A stretch of DNA of 64,000 nt from Bacillota bacterium (lineage in GTDB: Bacteria > Bacillota > UBA4882 > UBA10575), in assembly GCA_012727425.1 (NCBI GenBank), contig JAAYHQ010000003.1, positions 1-64,000 of the forward strand, written 5' to 3'. Position numbers and translations under genes: made by a program. Positions within the stretch are counted from its first letter, which is position 1, and each line of letters begins with the position of its first letter. The notes beneath the pieces are model-generated. The model had not been told where the DNA came from. It did no database searches and was given only the letters and a program-made list of their open reading frames with translations. Positions 7,621 through 15,075 of the stretch are shown piece by piece.

Positions 7621-7795
7621 CTGCGCGCTGATAGCTCTCTTCCGGTACCTGTTCCAAAATATTACCCACGGCACAACTATGATCCACCAAGACCTTCAGT
7701 TCTTCTCCAGCTTTTAAGTTTCTGAGCAAAGAACGTACTTTAAGCGAAGGAACCGGACAGACTTCACCCATACAATTAATCTCCAAAGCAACCAC
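7547..7795 (-). CDS. Second TusA-like sulfur carrier protein
   Basis: An 82-residue TusA-fold protein with CMGEVCPVPSLKVRSLL near the N-terminus and a VDHSCAVGN segment like the YeeD/YedF subgroup. It begins with GTG at 7795, without a strong ribosome site (only a G-run). It is the last gene of the 2-oxoacid oxidoreductase run, 23 bases after the ferredoxin subunit gene. Its end overlaps the end of the LysR gene by 74 bases on the opposite strand, so the two transcripts are complementary. It probably shares the sulfur-relay role of the carrier at 5463-5690; a link to the oxidoreductase is only positional. Confidence 0.82.
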   Translation of the reverse strand: MVALEINCMGEVCPVPSLKVRSLLRNLKAGEELKVLVDHSCAVGNILEQVPEESYQRAVNEVANGIWEVRKSPFAFLLYATP

Positions 7796-7818
7796 CCCCA
7801 GTTTAAGTTTGACGGGGT

Positions 7819-8136
7819 TTATCTCCCTTTGTCAAGACCCGCTTCCACGACCACACTAATCGCCGCGTCCGGACAGTAGTCGGCACAGATCTTGCAGGTC
7901 ATGCACCCGGCGGCCTCCACGGTCACCCGGTTGGTGCCGTAGGCCCCCATTTCGGAAGACCACCGAATCACCCCGGTCGGACACCGTTCGATACAGAGGC
8001 CACAACCCTTACACAACTGGGGAAAAATGGTCCACGAACCCCGGGCCGTCGTCCACCGCTCCCCGGTCAACTGCTGTTCTTGCCTGTCCAAGGCGAACCG
8101 CTCCCCCTTTTCCCGAGGCTTGTTTTCCACCGTCAC
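7819..8136 (-). CDS. korD: 2-oxoacid:ferredoxin oxidoreductase, delta (2x4Fe-4S ferredoxin) subunit
   Basis: A 105-residue ferredoxin-like subunit with two complete 4Fe-4S ligand sets: CKGCGLCIERCP near residue 40 and CMTCKICADYCP near residue 78. A short basic N-terminal extension precedes the iron-sulfur domain. In KorABCD/PorABCD enzymes this subunit passes electrons from the thiamine site to external ferredoxin. It overlaps the gamma gene by 4 bases, showing tight translational coupling. The symbol follows the domain order of the operon; the oxoacid substrate is not proven. Confidence 0.88.
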   Translation of the reverse strand: MTVENKPREKGERFALDRQEQQLTGERWTTARGSWTIFPQLCKGCGLCIERCPTGVIRWSSEMGAYGTNRVTVEAAGCMTCKICADYCPDAAISVVVEAGLDKGR

Positions 8137-8810
8137 TGCTGTCCCTCCGTTTCGATCATCGTTAACCCTTTCGCCAACGCCTGATAATTCAATGCTTCCA
8201 GCTCCGGGTTTTCCCGGAATTTGGCCCCGAATTTTTTGGCGATTGCTTCTTTGACCCCCGCCGGTGGCAATACCTTGATCAACTTTGTAATTGCGCCCAA
8301 GACAATAATGTTAAACACCCGCGGTGTCAGCTCCGCCTTGGCGGTTTGCGCCGCCCGGATCCCAACGGGGCGGATTGACGGGTCGACGGGCGGTGAGGAC
8401 GCCGGTGCCGCTGCGGCCCCCACCATCTTGGCGAACCCCTCGGGGGCGACGGTCTCGTAGCCCTGGATCCCGACCGCCTGGTCGTCGATCACCGGCGCTG
8501 CCAGTGCCGACTCCTCGTAAAGATAGATCGTCCCCGGTTTTATATAACCTTTGGTCCGTTCGGCGGCGCGTTTGCTTAAAACAGCCAGCAAATCAGCGTA
8601 TAAAAATTTGGGGGCCCCGATCGCCTCCTCGGCAATCTGGACATACGCCACAGAAACCCCGCCCCGCTGCTCCACGCCGAAGTTGGGGATATAGAGGGCT
8701 TGTTTGCCTGCTTGAAAAGCCGCTTCCGCCAAGAGCTCACCAATGCTCTGCACCCCCTGGCCCCCTTCCCCGGCAACAATAATCTTCAGCACTCTTTGCT
8801 CATCCATCAT
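8133..8810 (-). CDS. korC: 2-oxoacid:ferredoxin oxidoreductase, gamma subunit
   Basis: A 225-residue gamma-type subunit. It starts with the family motif VAGEGGQGVQSIGELLAEAA and contains FGVEQRGGVSVAYVQI, both typical of the KorC/PorG domain. This domain binds next to the alpha and beta subunits and shapes the CoA and cofactor site. The gene overlaps the delta gene by 4 bases and the beta gene by 1 base. Residues about 135-160 form an Ala/Pro-rich insert (AAAAPASSPPVDPS) that looks like a loop or linker. Confidence 0.88.
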   Translation of the reverse strand: MMDEQRVLKIIVAGEGGQGVQSIGELLAEAAFQAGKQALYIPNFGVEQRGGVSVAYVQIAEEAIGAPKFLYADLLAVLSKRAAERTKGYIKPGTIYLYEESALAAPVIDDQAVGIQGYETVAPEGFAKMVGAAAAPASSPPVDPSIRPVGIRAAQTAKAELTPRVFNIIVLGAITKLIKVLPPAGVKEAIAKKFGAKFRENPELEALNYQALAKGLTMIETEGQQ

Positions 8811-9598
8811 TACCCCTCCCCTCCAGCCACCGGTTCCGGAACCCGAAGTTCGCCCACTTTAAAGTACCGGGCCATCTCGCCCCGGAGAAAGGCCCAAGTC
8901 GCTTTGGCATCGGTCCGCCAGTTGGTGGGGCACGTCGATAATACCTCCACAAAGGAGAAGCCCCGGCCTTCCATCTGGTTACGGAGAGCTTTCTTCAGAA
9001 ACTCCTTTAGTTGCTGGTATTCCCCGACCGTCCCCCGGGCCACATAGGCTCCGTCGGCCGCGATCGCCGCCACCAGTTCCGGTCCTTGCATTGGAGCACC
9101 GGTTTTCCTTACTTCCCGTCCGTACGGAGTGGTTCCGGTCTTTTGTCCCGGTAAAGTTGTCGGCGCCAACTGCCCCCCGGTCATGGCGTACAAGGTATTG
9201 TTGGCCAAAATGGCGGTGATCTGGTCTCCCCGTTGGGCGGCGTTGACCAAATGCTGGGCCCCGATGGCATAACCCCCGCCGTCACCCATATAAGCGATGG
9301 CGATCGTCTCCGGCCGGGCTCTTTTCGCCCCAACCACCACCGGAATAGTCCGCCCATGGTGGGTCTGGACACTGTCAAAGTTAAAAAAATCCCAGCTCAA
9401 CAGGGAGCATCCGATATCGCAACCGTACAGAACCCGGTCCAAAATCCCCAACTCACCAACGGCTTCCCCCAAAGCTTTGAGGGCAATGCCATGGCCACAC
9501 CCGGGACAAAAACGGTGAGGCTTGGTCTCTTTCCGCCAGGAAAGGGGCATGTTCCGGTTTTCTGCCGGTCCCCGGACCACCGTGCGCTTTTCATCCAC
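8810..9598 (-). CDS. korB: 2-oxoacid:ferredoxin oxidoreductase, beta (thiamine diphosphate) subunit
   Basis: A 262-residue subunit. CPGCGHGIALKALGEA near residue 31 and the thiamine diphosphate/Mg motif GDGGGYAIGAQHLVNAAQRG, ending with LANN, identify the beta subunit that binds the cofactor and decarboxylates the 2-oxoacid. NNTLYAMTGGQLAPTT is a well-conserved KorB segment. Upstream it overlaps the alpha gene by 8 bases. KorB-type sequences in separate alpha/beta/gamma/delta operons usually act on 2-oxoglutarate or branched-chain oxoacids; a choice between them is not possible from motifs. Confidence 0.9.
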   Translation of the reverse strand: MDEKRTVVRGPAENRNMPLSWRKETKPHRFCPGCGHGIALKALGEAVGELGILDRVLYGCDIGCSLLSWDFFNFDSVQTHHGRTIPVVVGAKRARPETIAIAYMGDGGGYAIGAQHLVNAAQRGDQITAILANNTLYAMTGGQLAPTTLPGQKTGTTPYGREVRKTGAPMQGPELVAAIAADGAYVARGTVGEYQQLKEFLKKALRNQMEGRGFSFVEVLSTCPTNWRTDAKATWAFLRGEMARYFKVGELRVPEPVAGGEG

Positions 9599-10667
9599 CA
9601 GGCCGCACCTCCTTCGGGGTCCGCGCGGTCACGGCCGCCATGATCTCCTCCGCCGTAATCCCGACCCCCGGTTTTAACAAAGTGTCGATCGCGTTGGTAA
9701 ACCCATAGAGCTCCGCTTTAACCAGCGCGAGCAACTGCCCGTAGGCCGATTCCACCACTAAGAGGCGGAGGTTGGGATTGGCGGCCACCGCTTCCCGCAA
9801 AGCCGCCCCCGGAAAAGGCCGGACGGTGATCGGACGGAAATAACCGACCTTGTATCCTTGCCGGTTCAGCATCGCACAGGCCTGTTTCGCCGCCCGGGCC
9901 ACAATCCCGTGGGCGACTAATAAAACCTCGGTCTCCGGACCAACCTCCACCTCCCACTCAACCACCTCCGGCGTCAACCGGTCATAAGCAGCCAACTGCG
10001 CCATGAGGCGGTCGTACAACTCTTCTTCAATATTAAAGGTGTTCCGCAGGTGCACCGGGTCCCGGTCCAAGGCCGGAATTCCCGGCCGCCGGACCAGCGG
10101 TTCGGCCGGCGTCAGTGTCCATCCGCGCGCCTCGGGCCGGAACAACGTGACCGCCTCCCGCATCTTTGCCTGGTACCCGTCCCCCAGGACAAAGGTGGGG
10201 AAGCGGTACTCCCAAGCCCGGTTAAACGCCTTAATTGTATATTCGAACAGTTCCTGGTGGAAAGCGGTGGAATAAACGATCCGCAGCCCTTCCCCGTTCC
10301 CTCCGGCGGTCGTCAAGCGCAACTCCTGCTGGGAATAGATGACGGTCGCTGTCGACGGACCGCCCCGCTGCTGGATGACCCAGACCCCCGGGATCCGCAT
10401 CATCTCCGCCATGGCGATCGGTTCTTGCATCAGAATATTGCCCGGTCCGGCCGTCGCACAGAAAGTTTTCTTGCCGACCAAAGCGCCGCCCAGCATCGCA
10501 AAACCGGCCGCCATTTCGTCCTCCGTCTGAAGAAACCCCCGCCCGAAATGGGGGGCCAGACGGGCCCAATAATGCATAATCTCATTTTGGGGCGTGATCG
10601 GATAACCATACATAAAATCAGCCCCCGCGACCAGTGCCGCCCATGCCACCACCTCATTGCCGGTCAT
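9591..10667 (-). CDS. korA: 2-oxoacid:ferredoxin oxidoreductase, alpha subunit
   Basis: About 358 residues from ATG at 10667. The start of the domain, MTGNEVVAWAALVAGADFMY followed by GYPITPQNEI, is the classic KorA N-terminus. Later come TEDEMAAGFAMLGGALVG and QQRGGPSTATVIYSQQEL, which contact the thiamine diphosphate in the beta subunit. GGAG lies 4 bases and AAAGGAG about 11 bases before this ATG. The frame stays open upstream to about 10820 with GTG and TTG codons, so a longer form of up to 51 more residues cannot be excluded. It overlaps korB by 8 bases. Confidence 0.85.
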   Translation of the reverse strand: MTGNEVVAWAALVAGADFMYGYPITPQNEIMHYWARLAPHFGRGFLQTEDEMAAGFAMLGGALVGKKTFCATAGPGNILMQEPIAMAEMMRIPGVWVIQQRGGPSTATVIYSQQELRLTTAGGNGEGLRIVYSTAFHQELFEYTIKAFNRAWEYRFPTFVLGDGYQAKMREAVTLFRPEARGWTLTPAEPLVRRPGIPALDRDPVHLRNTFNIEEELYDRLMAQLAAYDRLTPEVVEWEVEVGPETEVLLVAHGIVARAAKQACAMLNRQGYKVGYFRPITVRPFPGAALREAVAANPNLRLLVVESAYGQLLALVKAELYGFTNAIDTLLKPGVGITAEEIMAAVTARTPKEVRPGG

Positions 10668-10883
10668 AAAACTCCGTTGCTCCTTTCGGAGCAGAGCCTC
10701 ATATTCCCCCGTCAGTTGTGTCTGCTTCTTAATTGCCCTTCCCCACCTTTCCAAGATAGTCACCACCCCGGCAGGCTGAAGCAGCGCCTTGTCCGGCCTG
10801 CGGCGATGGCTGCCTGCCAAATCCGGAAGTTAACGACCAACAATCCGGCAAGGCGCACCCCTCTTCCACCGCGATCCCCTTTT

Positions 10884-11561
10884 TCACCAGAAGGCGTCCT
10901 CCATATAGCGGTCCAAAGGCCGTACCGGATTACCCATCCGGTCATAGGCCCCAATCCGGCGGGCATACGGCCGCAGGGCAGACGTGGCGACCACCGGCAG
11001 GCCAACCCGGTAAGCGGCCTCCGTCACCAATTCCGCCCCCTCCTGGATTAATTCCACCGTTGTTTCCGCCCCCAGATGCGTGTTGTTGATCAAGCCATCC
11101 ACCGCCCCAAACTCTTGGATATAGGCGACGATCAACGAAACCGAAGAGGTCAAGGGGCGGGTCGCATTCACAACCATAAGCAAACGGAGGCGCGGGCCTT
11201 CTTGGTCGGTGGGATAACAGCCCCGAACTAAATTGAGCAGCTTACGCCCGTCAACGCCATAACCCAAATCAATGATGACATCCCCGGCAAAAGCCAGAGC
11301 GTTCGTCATCTCTTTTTTTAAAGGGATCGCGGTCTCGCCAAGGCCCACCAGTTCGCTGGTCTCCCAGGCCAAAACCTCGAGCCCTTCCCGCTCCAAGCGG
11401 CGTTTTAAAGGGCGCAACGTATAAAAGGGTTCGACCAGATCCAGATCGACCAGGCGCACCCGCCGCCCGCTCCTGGCCAGTTGACAGCCGCGGTTTATAG
11501 CATTCTCACTTTTGCCGCTGGCATACTCCCCCACGTAAGCTTCTAAAACCCGTGCCACCAT
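10884..11561 (-). CDS. P-loop protein upstream of the oxidoreductase operon
   Basis: A 225-residue protein with an N-terminal variant Walker A (GEYASGKS near residue 11) followed by a second hydrophobic strand VRLVDLDLVEPF, which gives it the look of a SIMIBI-type (MinD/CobB-like) NTPase. DVIIDLGYGVDG and LRLLMVVNATRP fit later strands of the fold. The ATG at 11561 has GGAGGAG 3 bases upstream. It lies 216 bases before korA on the same strand, so it may be the first gene of that transcript. I do not recognise a named family; a maturation or regulatory partner of the oxidoreductase is only a positional guess. Confidence 0.65.
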   Translation of the reverse strand: MVARVLEAYVGEYASGKSENAINRGCQLARSGRRVRLVDLDLVEPFYTLRPLKRRLEREGLEVLAWETSELVGLGETAIPLKKEMTNALAFAGDVIIDLGYGVDGRKLLNLVRGCYPTDQEGPRLRLLMVVNATRPLTSSVSLIVAYIQEFGAVDGLINNTHLGAETTVELIQEGAELVTEAAYRVGLPVVATSALRPYARRIGAYDRMGNPVRPLDRYMEDAFW

Positions 11562-11682
11562 CGCTCCTCCTTCCAGCCCAAACTTTTCCGTTGCTTCCGA
11601 CCCATCCGCCCTTCCTAATTTTGTCCCTTTTCCCCGGCATAAAAACACCTTCCCTGGAGAAGTTAAAAGGGAGGTGAAGGAA

Positions 11683-12138
11683 GTGGCAAAACCAAAATTA
11701 ACCCCCGAACAACAAAGATACCAGAACAAAGTGAAAAAGGCCGAGCCCAAACCGGATTATCTCCGTAACGCGCTCCTTGCTTTTGTCAGCGGCGGCCTCG
11801 TTTGCGTGCTCGGCCAGGCCTTAACCGACTTCTATACCATAATAATGCAGGTCCCGCCCAAAGAGGCCGCCAACCCGGCGACCGCCACGATGATTCTGAT
11901 CGGGGCCCTCTTAACCGGATTCGGGGTCTTTGACAAGCTGGCCAAATACGCCGGTGCGGGCCTTGCTGTCCCGGTGACCGGTTTTGCCAATTCAGTGGTC
12001 TCCGCCGCCCTTGAGTTCAGGGAAGAAGGTTTGATCTACGGGGTGTGCGCCAAAATGTTCACCTTGGCCGGAGCCGTAATCACCTTTGGCGTAATGACCG
12101 CCTTTGTTTTTGGCCTGATCCACGCCATTTTTCATTAA
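11683..12138 (+). CDS. spoVAC: Stage V sporulation protein AC
   Basis: About 151 residues. The protein starts with a charged segment (PKLTPEQQRYQNKVKKAEPK) and has three to four membrane segments, including ALLAFVSGGLVCVLGQAL and the conserved PVTGFANSVVSAALEFREEG. SpoVAC is a mechanosensitive-type inner-membrane channel component that takes dipicolinic acid into the forespore and releases it during germination. GTG at 11683 is chosen because GGGAGG lies 8 bases upstream; a GTG at 11674 would overlap that ribosome site. spoVAD follows 36 bases downstream in the same direction. Confidence 0.95.
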   Translation: MAKPKLTPEQQRYQNKVKKAEPKPDYLRNALLAFVSGGLVCVLGQALTDFYTIIMQVPPKEAANPATATMILIGALLTGFGVFDKLAKYAGAGLAVPVTGFANSVVSAALEFREEGLIYGVCAKMFTLAGAVITFGVMTAFVFGLIHAIFH

Positions 12139-12174
12139 ACCGACTGAACACAGCATTTCCCAGGGGGGGAAAGC

Positions 12175-13182
12175 ATGGGGAAGAAGACGGGAAAGCAAAC
12201 CTACCATTTTGCCAATCCACCCGTGGTGATCAGCACCGGGACCGTCGCCGGCCCCTTGGAAGGCCAGGGTCCGTTACACGCCGATTTTGATGAAATCCTC
12301 ACCGACTCGCGAAATAACGAAAAAACCTTTGAACAGGCCGAACGTTCGCTTTTGACCAAAGCCTGCCAACTCGCCTTGGATCATGCTTCCTGCTCCACAA
12401 CGGAGGTCGATCTTTTTTTAGCCGGGGATCTCTTAAACCAGATTATCTCCTCCAACTTCACCGCCGGCACCCTGGGTATCCCCTTTCTTGGCCTCTACGG
12501 GGCCTGTTCCACCGCCGCCCTCGGTCTTGCTCTCGGTGCGATGCTCCTGGACGGGGGTTTTGCCGGTACGGTACTGACGGCCACGGTCAGCCATAATTCC
12601 ACAGCGGAACGGCAATACCGGTTCCCCACCGAATACGGGGCTCAGCGCCGTCCATACCAGCAATGGACCGTAACCGGTGCCGGGGCCGCCCTGCTCGGCT
12701 ATGACCGGCCCGGTCCCAAAATCACTGCCGTAACCTTTGGGAAAGTAATCGATCTCGGCTCCACGGACCCTTTAAACATGGGGGCCGCGATGGCTCCCGC
12801 GGCCGCGGACACCATCCGCCAACACTTTGCCGATACCGGCTGGGATCCCAACGCCTTTGATCTGATTGTCACCGGCGACCTGGGCATAATCGGTCTTGAC
12901 CTCTGCCGTCAGGAGCTGGCCGAGAGCGGTCTGCATCTTGGTGAGAACTTCACCGACTGCGGGGTTATGATTTATGACTTGCAAAAACAAGATGTCCACG
13001 CCGGCGGGAGCGGCTGTGCCGCCTCCGCCTTGGTCGTCTACGGGCACCTGTACAGACGCTTCCAACGCCAAGAAATCCAGCGGCTTCTGCTGATCGGGAC
13101 CGGATCGCTCCATAGCACCACCTCGGTTCAGCAGGGAGAGAGCATTCCCTGTGTTGCCCATGCGGTTCGGATCGAGGCGTAG
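12175..13182 (+). CDS. spoVAD: Stage V sporulation protein AD
   Basis: A 335-residue thiolase-like protein matching SpoVAD in length. Characteristic segments are NPPVVISTGTVAGPLEGQGP at the start, FLGLYGACSTAALGLALGAM, TATVSHNSTAERQYRFPTEYG, and HAGGSGCAASALVVYGHLY. SpoVAD binds dipicolinic acid on the outer face of the spore inner membrane and works with SpoVAC and SpoVAE. In most spore formers spoVAE (about 115 codons) follows directly; here the next gene is an unrelated thiamine enzyme after only 231 bases, so spoVAE is not in this cluster. Confidence 0.96.
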   Translation: MGKKTGKQTYHFANPPVVISTGTVAGPLEGQGPLHADFDEILTDSRNNEKTFEQAERSLLTKACQLALDHASCSTTEVDLFLAGDLLNQIISSNFTAGTLGIPFLGLYGACSTAALGLALGAMLLDGGFAGTVLTATVSHNSTAERQYRFPTEYGAQRRPYQQWTVTGAGAALLGYDRPGPKITAVTFGKVIDLGSTDPLNMGAAMAPAAADTIRQHFADTGWDPNAFDLIVTGDLGIIGLDLCRQELAESGLHLGENFTDCGVMIYDLQKQDVHAGGSGCAASALVVYGHLYRRFQRQEIQRLLLIGTGSLHSTTSVQQGESIPCVAHAVRIEA

Positions 13183-13188
13183 CTGTTT

Positions 13189-13255
13189 AAATCCGATGCT
13201 TATGCCGGCAGACCGGACAAGTGATAAAGATGGGGAATGAAAAGCATCCGGATTT
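13189..13255 (+). terminator. Inverted repeat after spoVAD
   Basis: AAATCCGATGCTT at 13189-13201 pairs with AAGCATCCGGATTT at 13242-13255, leaving one bulged base and a 40-base loop. It begins 7 bases after the spoVAD stop. There is no clear T-tract, so termination is likely but not certain. Confidence 0.45.
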
Positions 13256-13413
13256 GGTCGACGCAAGAACACCCGGCTTTAGAATAAAAGAAGAATGTTG
13301 GTCTAGAAGTTAATTTCCCTGAGATGCTGGACTAAGCCTATTCATCTTCTCTGCGCAAATATGCCGCAAACACCAGCAGAAAAGTACTTTCGATGGCAGG
13401 AGGCAGGCAACAG

Positions 13414-15075
13414 ATGTCGACACAAACCATTGCCCAATGGGTCGCCGCGCAGTTGGCGGCCTGGGGTGTCCGGGCTGTTTACGGCGTCCCTGGAGATGCC
13501 ATTCTCCCGCTCCTGGCCGCCATTGCCGCCCACCCCGATCTGCAGTTTTACAGCGTAATCCACGAGGCAACCGCGGCCTTTATGGCGACAGCCCACGCCA
13601 AATACACAGGAGAGCTGGGTGTCTGCGTGGCCACCAGTGGTCCGGGAATCGCCAATCTCCTGAACGGCTTAATGGACGCCAAAAAAGACCAGGCTCCGGT
13701 CTTGACGATCACCGGCCAGGTTAGCGCCAACAACCTGGACACCGACTATAAACAGGCGGCCGACGCCAACCTGCTCCTTCTTCCCGCCGTCGGCTTTTCC
13801 GGTCTCGCGGCCAGTCCCGCCGCAGTCAATGACCTTTTGGTGAAAGCGCTCCGCTTGAGCGTAGCTCAAGGCCAGCTCGCCCACCTGGCCGTCACCAAGG
13901 ACCTGTGGTCCCGTCCCAGCACCCAGCCGGTCCGGGCCCCGGAACCCTACCTCAACACCAAGCCCCAGTCTGCCCCGGAAGTGATCGACGGGGTCTTGCC
14001 TCTTTTGAACCGCGCCGATCAACCGGCAATCCTGGCCGGACGCGGGTGTAGCGAATTGGGGCCGCTACTCCTGGCCTTCGCCACCCACTGGGAGGCCGGC
14101 ATTACCCTGACCATGCCCGCCAAAGGGGTTGTCCCCGATACCCACCCCCTCGTCCTTGGTGGCCTCGGACCGGGCGGCAGCGAGGCGTCCAGCCGGATGC
14201 TGGCCGAAGCCGACCTCCTCCTCATCGCCGGCGCGACCTGGTGGCCCGAACTCTACCTGCCCGACCACCTTCCGATCGTCCAGATCGACACCGTTCCCGC
14301 CAATCTTGGCGGGCGGATTCCGGTCACTTACGGTATCGTCGGTGACCTGGCTCTCCTCCTCCCCCGTTTACAAGAAGGCCTCCAGAAAAGAGAGAAACCC
14401 CACTGGCAGCAGCGGCTACAAGCGTTAAAAGCGGATTGGGAGGCCAAAGTAGCACCCGAATGCACCGCCGCAGGCGCACCGGTTCCGCCGGGGCGGGCAA
14501 TCAAAGCACTCGAAGCTGTGGTCAATGAGGATGCTGTTATCTGTTTGGACGTGGGCGACCATACCGTCTGGTTTAACCGTCTCTTCCGTGGGACCCGGCA
14601 AAAAATCCTGGTCTCCGGAGGCTGGCGTTCGATGGGTTTTGGTTTACCGGCCGCCCTCAGCGTAAAGCTGGCCGCACCAGAGCGCCAGGTGATCGCGCTC
14701 GTCGGCGACGGAGGCCTGGCCCAGAGTTTAGCCGATTTTTGTACCGCCGTCCGCTATCGACTGCCCGTTAAGGTGATCGTCTTGAAAAACGAATGGTTGG
14801 CGATGGAGCGGGACCGTATGGAACTGATGGCCCTGGACTACAGGATGACCCGGGTGCACACCCCGGATTTCGCCGCCTTTGCCCGGGCCTGTGGCGGAGC
14901 GGGCTATACCGTTCATGAGGCGGCGGAATTGGAGCAAGTTTTAGACGCGGCGCTCAACAGCCCGGAACCGGCGATCGTCCAGATTCACACGGCCGCCCCC
15001 GTCTTCCCCGGCCTTGTCTCCCAGCTAACCAGGGAAAACCAACTGCAAGAAAGGAGCGAATTAGTATGGGTTTAA
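13414..15075 (+). CDS. Thiamine diphosphate-dependent enzyme (acetolactate synthase / pyruvate oxidase type)
   Basis: About 553 residues with the three-domain layout of the PoxB/IlvB superfamily. The N-terminal PYR domain has GVPGDAILPLLAAI and the catalytic glutamate in VIHEATAAFMA. The PP domain carries the cofactor motif GDGGLAQSLADFCTAVRYRL ending in VLKNEWLAMERD. The middle domain (about 190-320) has a weaker nucleotide-binding signature. The ATG at 13414 is preferred to one at 13393 because AGGAGG lies 10 bases before it. Its last 10 bases overlap the following glutamate-synthase-like gene, implying translational coupling. True acetolactate synthase usually travels with a small ilvN subunit, which is absent, so a pyruvate oxidase-like or new decarboxylation role is possible. 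Confidence 0.82.
   Translation: MSTQTIAQWVAAQLAAWGVRAVYGVPGDAILPLLAAIAAHPDLQFYSVIHEATAAFMATAHAKYTGELGVCVATSGPGIANLLNGLMDAKKDQAPVLTITGQVSANNLDTDYKQAADANLLLLPAVGFSGLAASPAAVNDLLVKALRLSVAQGQLAHLAVTKDLWSRPSTQPVRAPEPYLNTKPQSAPEVIDGVLPLLNRADQPAILAGRGCSELGPLLLAFATHWEAGITLTMPAKGVVPDTHPLVLGGLGPGGSEASSRMLAEADLLLIAGATWWPELYLPDHLPIVQIDTVPANLGGRIPVTYGIVGDLALLLPRLQEGLQKREKPHWQQRLQALKADWEAKVAPECTAAGAPVPPGRAIKALEAVVNEDAVICLDVGDHTVWFNRLFRGTRQKILVSGGWRSMGFGLPAALSVKLAAPERQVIALVGDGGLAQSLADFCTAVRYRLPVKVIVLKNEWLAMERDRMELMALDYRMTRVHTPDFAAFARACGGAGYTVHEAAELEQVLDAALNSPEPAIVQIHTAAPVFPGLVSQLTRENQLQERSELVWV

Noticed and set aside
13183-13413. Hidden or frameshifted spoVAE after spoVAD
   Set aside because: The 231-base gap is too short for spoVAE and none of its frames looks like its membrane segments.
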